Shown here: positions 61,550 through 64,000 of the stretch, one piece after another | Position numbering within the stretch: the stretch's first letter is position 1 | Layout of the letters: each line of letters opens with the position of its first letter | Origin: an uncultured Alphaproteobacteria bacterium | Lineage (GTDB): Bacteria > Pseudomonadota > Alphaproteobacteria > Caulobacterales > Hyphomonadaceae | Direction: 5' to 3' | Length of the DNA stretch: 64,000 bases | Assembly: GCA_903831255.1 (NCBI GenBank) | Contig: CAIKWZ010000009.1 | Coordinates: forward strand, 1-64,000 | Notes under the pieces: generated by a model | What the model saw: the letters and a program-made list of their open reading frames with translations, nothing else | Told to the model about the DNA's origin: nothing | Databases searched by the model: none | Position numbers and translations under genes: made by a program

Positions 61550-63070
61550 CTAGCGTCTCCTGGCGATCATCTCGAGGGTCGTGTCCATCGCGATCGTGGC
61601 GCTTGCCGCCTCAGGCGGTCGATCGTTGGCGTACATGGCGAACGCCAGCATGCGACCGCTGTCTGCGATCATGTAACCGGCAAGCGCATTGACGCCGTTC
61701 AGCGTTCCGGTCTTGGCCCAGATCCGGCCCCTGAGCGGTCCGTCCCGAAAGCGGTTCGCCAGATTTCCGTCGACGCCGCCGATCGGCAGCGTGTTGCGCC
61801 AGGCGTCAGACCAGGATTGAGACGCCGCCCACCTGAGAAATCCAACCATCATTCGCGGGGTGACACGATTGTAGACCGACATGCCTGAGCCGTCCGCGAA
61901 GGTGAAGGACGGCGGAGCCTGCCCCGCCTCTTTAAGCATCGCCCCGATGCGCGCAAGGCCGTCGGCGGCCGATCCGGTTCCCTCCATAAGCCCAAGTCGT
62001 CTCAGAAGCAGCTCGGCATGGAGGTTCTGGCTCGTCTTGGTCGTCAGGCTCAGGTCCCCGATCAGCGGCGGGGGAATGAGGCGCGCGATCTCAATCCCGA
62101 CAGATTGCGGCGCTCGCATGGGTGTCTGGCCTCGTCGCGCCGGATCGTCCTCGAGTTGCGGCGGCCGGTGGCGGACCATGACCTTTCCCCGGACCTTCAC
62201 GCCCATGTCTTCCAGAATGCGCTTTAAGCGCTCCGCGGCGGCCGACGCCGGATCCTCAAGACTGACCACAAGCGTTCTCGGGGCGGATCCAATGGGCATT
62301 CGTCCGTAGAGCCTGATCGCTTCACCGCCCGGTCGCCTTTCCAGGGTCAGATCCATGGGACCCTCGAGGCCTGTCGTCGCCTCATTGAGGATCGGAAGAA
62401 GGTCGTCGCCTGTTCTCCATGCTGCCGTGACCCCGCCTCCCGGCGCTAAGGCAGGCGACACGGTGAGCCAGAGCTCATTGTTGTTGACGCTCAGGGCCGA
62501 TACCGCAGCGCCCGAGCGGGTCTCAAGATTGTTCCAGCTCCAGCCCGCTCCCCAGCGTTCATCGGGAAAAAGGGTGTCGTCTCCGATCAGATCATCGATC
62601 TCTGTGATTGAAGCTTGCCGGACCGACGCGGCGAGCTCCCTCAGACAGAAGACTTCGCAATCCGGTCCGTCTCCGAGCCGACCGTCCCCGCCGCCGACGA
62701 TCACAAGATCCGGCGCGCCCCCGGTTTCGTTCTCCTCAAGGCGAAGAGATGGGCCGAAGGAGGGATCAGGCGTCGAGACCTCTTTCAGACTGTGAAAGAG
62801 CGCAGCTGTTGTCAGAAGTTTGGTGTTTGAGGCGGGTGTGAAACGTTCCTCGGGCCTGATGGCGATCAGTTCCTCTCCATCGAGCGTCGCCACCACGAGG
62901 CCCCACCGGACGCCTTCAAGTCCGGGCGCGCTGAGCGGCGCCATGACGTCTCGCTTCAGTCCGGATCCTGACATGCATCCGCTCAGGGCCAGAGCGAGAC
63001 AGATAAGGCCCAGTTTATGGAACGCGCCGATATGTGAGAGCGCTCTGAGCGTGGTCTCCCGGTGGGTCAT
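61550..63070 (-). CDS. dacB: D-alanyl-D-alanine carboxypeptidase/endopeptidase, PBP4-type
   Basis: A 506-aa class C penicillin-binding protein. The N-terminal signal contains a lipobox LSGC (cysteine about 32). Active-site motifs are SNTK (81-84), SGMSVYN (SxN) and KTGTLNG (KTG), in the standard order; a large insertion between the first two is usual for PBP4/DacC-type enzymes. It trims or cuts peptidoglycan cross-links in the periplasm. The start at 63070 overlaps the stop of the DUF2891 gene (TGATG), so the two are co-translated. Upstream in-frame codons to 63235 lie within that gene. Confidence 0.9.
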   Translation of the reverse strand: MTHRETTLRALSHIGAFHKLGLICLALALSGCMSGSGLKRDVMAPLSAPGLEGVRWGLVVATLDGEELIAIRPEERFTPASNTKLLTTAALFHSLKEVSTPDPSFGPSLRLEENETGGAPDLVIVGGGDGRLGDGPDCEVFCLRELAASVRQASITEIDDLIGDDTLFPDERWGAGWSWNNLETRSGAAVSALSVNNNELWLTVSPALAPGGGVTAAWRTGDDLLPILNEATTGLEGPMDLTLERRPGGEAIRLYGRMPIGSAPRTLVVSLEDPASAAAERLKRILEDMGVKVRGKVMVRHRPPQLEDDPARRGQTPMRAPQSVGIEIARLIPPPLIGDLSLTTKTSQNLHAELLLRRLGLMEGTGSAADGLARIGAMLKEAGQAPPSFTFADGSGMSVYNRVTPRMMVGFLRWAASQSWSDAWRNTLPIGGVDGNLANRFRDGPLRGRIWAKTGTLNGVNALAGYMIADSGRMLAFAMYANDRPPEAASATIAMDTTLEMIARRR

Positions 63071-64000
63071 CAGCCTGTCTCCAGGGCGAGGGTCGCAAAT
63101 GTCGCGAGCCAGTGTTCGCCCGCATAATCGCCGGCGATGTGAGGCAGGCTCGCCTCGAGATGTCGGTCGGCTGCGGCGAGCGCCTGGTCGGTTCCCGGAC
63201 CTGGGCCGAGGGCCTGGGCGATCGATCGCCAGCACCAGGCGCGCGAGAGGTTCAATCCGTCCAGATGCGCGATCTTTCCATCCGACCGGTCGCTGACGAG
63301 CGCGGGCTCGAAAAGGTTCGCGGGTCTCCCCTCTTCGACCTGGGGAAGAAAGTCAGCAAACCAGCCGGGAAACGCGTCCGACGGGAGGAACCGACGCATG
63401 CACTCGGCTTCCATGAGCGCTGGCGAGAGAAAATCGTCCTGTGACGGCTCCCACGCCTGGCATCCCTGATCCTTCAGATACCAGGAGAGGCAGCGCTCCT
63501 GCATGAGATTGAAGAGGCCTTGATCGCATCGTTCAGCGTAGTCCGCGCTCAGACGCAGGGCGAAGGCTGTAGATGAGTGCACGCCTGTTCTCACCGGATA
63601 GGAGCACAGCGGGAGGAAGGTGCGGAAGCGCTCGGCGAACAGTTCCGTCAGCGGTCGCAGGCGGTCGGCTGCGGCGAGAAGACGGGGCTCGGGGCTCTGG
63701 TCCATCTCCGCCTGAAGCGCAAGCAGCCAGGCCCAGCCGTAAGGACGCTCGAAGCCTCGGGTCTCGGGGCGGGCAAGGTAATCGCACTCGGCCGCTATGT
63801 TATCCGTGCTGAAGCGTGACGCTATCAGGTCGATCGTCTGTCCCGTCTGAGAAAGGCCTGGCCAGCGGCGTACGATGCGGGAGAGAAGCCAGTACCCGTG
63901 AACGCAGGAGTGCCAGTCGAAGCTGCCGAAAAAGACGGGATGCAGATCTCGAGGACGCTTTGCGTCCGTCGGCCCTCCCAGGACATGATCCAGCTTGTGG
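63070..64000 (-). CDS. DUF2891 family protein, N-terminus outside window
   Basis: The frame is open from the window edge (at least 309 residues seen; the N-terminus is missing). The segment LHPVFFGSFDWHSCVHGYWL near the visible start is the strongest DUF2891 signature; further WSWGWAWLLALQAEMD-like and FLSPALMEAECMRRFLP segments follow. Its histidine and tryptophan conservation suggests a metal- or sugar-binding alpha-toroid, similar to unsaturated glucuronyl hydrolase-type folds, but the function is unknown. It overlaps dacB by one base. Confidence 0.8.
   Translation of the reverse strand, partial: HKLDHVLGGPTDAKRPRDLHPVFFGSFDWHSCVHGYWLLSRIVRRWPGLSQTGQTIDLIASRFSTDNIAAECDYLARPETRGFERPYGWAWLLALQAEMDQSPEPRLLAAADRLRPLTELFAERFRTFLPLCSYPVRTGVHSSTAFALRLSADYAERCDQGLFNLMQERCLSWYLKDQGCQAWEPSQDDFLSPALMEAECMRRFLPSDAFPGWFADFLPQVEEGRPANLFEPALVSDRSDGKIAHLDGLNLSRAWCWRSIAQALGPGPGTDQALAAADRHLEASLPHIAGDYAGEHWLATFATLALETG

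Overview
The window is high-G+C DNA from a Gram-negative alphaproteobacterium, probably of the Caulobacterales/Hyphomonadaceae (Maricaulales) type. That placement is inferred from family-level recognition: a GlpSTPQV-type glycerol ABC importer, Bpt-type leucyl/arginyl transferase, ExoA/Wza/Wzc-like exopolysaccharide genes, several large TonB-dependent receptors, a motB with no motA beside it, and a split HfsA/HfsB-like pair. About 58 protein genes, one tRNA-Ser(GCU) and several terminator-like hairpins can be supported. I see no CRISPR array, insertion sequence, rRNA or replication origin.

Layout. 1-6.1 kb: truncated fatty acid desaturase, class 1 fructose-bisphosphatase, a TonB-dependent receptor with a strong terminator, a small lipoprotein and an enoyl-CoA hydratase-like protein. 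6.2-23.6 kb: a large exopolysaccharide region. It holds glycosyltransferases (GT4, ExoA-like GT2, another GT1/GT4), a polymerase/ligase-like membrane protein, an embedded ParA ATPase with a small partner, a PPP-type phosphatase coupled to a Wza-like export lipoprotein, a beta-barrel protein, a Wzc-like tyrosine autokinase and a priming sugar transferase. metC and sseA interrupt it. 23.6-39.2 kb: mostly housekeeping genes (cysK, a ChrR-like cupin, DUF6134, SDR, an HDAC-like hydrolase, recO, parC, lemA, bpt, motB, flavin reductase, HIBADH-like dehydrogenase, arfB, a 2OG oxygenase, a Sel1 protein, an Asp/Glu racemase and a D-cysteine desulfhydrase). 39.3-41.5 kb: a second polysaccharide export pair. 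41.5-54.7 kb: redoxin lipoprotein, two closely related tandem TonB-dependent receptors, an M14 carboxypeptidase, an exostosin-like glycosyltransferase and an MFS transporter. 54.9-61.2 kb: the glycerol ABC importer operon. 61.2-64 kb: tRNA-Ser, a PBP4-type DD-carboxypeptidase and a DUF2891 protein cut by the window edge.

How the genes fit together. The first polysaccharide region contains the parts of a Wzx/Wzy-like pathway except an obvious flippase: priming enzyme, glycosyltransferases, polymerase candidate, co-polymerase/kinase, export lipoprotein and outer-membrane barrel. Its most unusual part is a tightly overlapped minus-strand run of glycosyltransferase, polymerase-like protein, ParA and a small helical protein. 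This invites the hypothesis that a ParA system positions or regulates polysaccharide synthesis. The glycerol importer has two ATPases with complementary defects in conserved motifs, an extra two-helix membrane protein and a substrate-binding protein with a lipoprotein signal. The two tandem receptors sit just downstream of a secreted peptidase, which suggests peptide scavenging.

Functional names rest on motifs and remembered family features read by eye. No database search was run.
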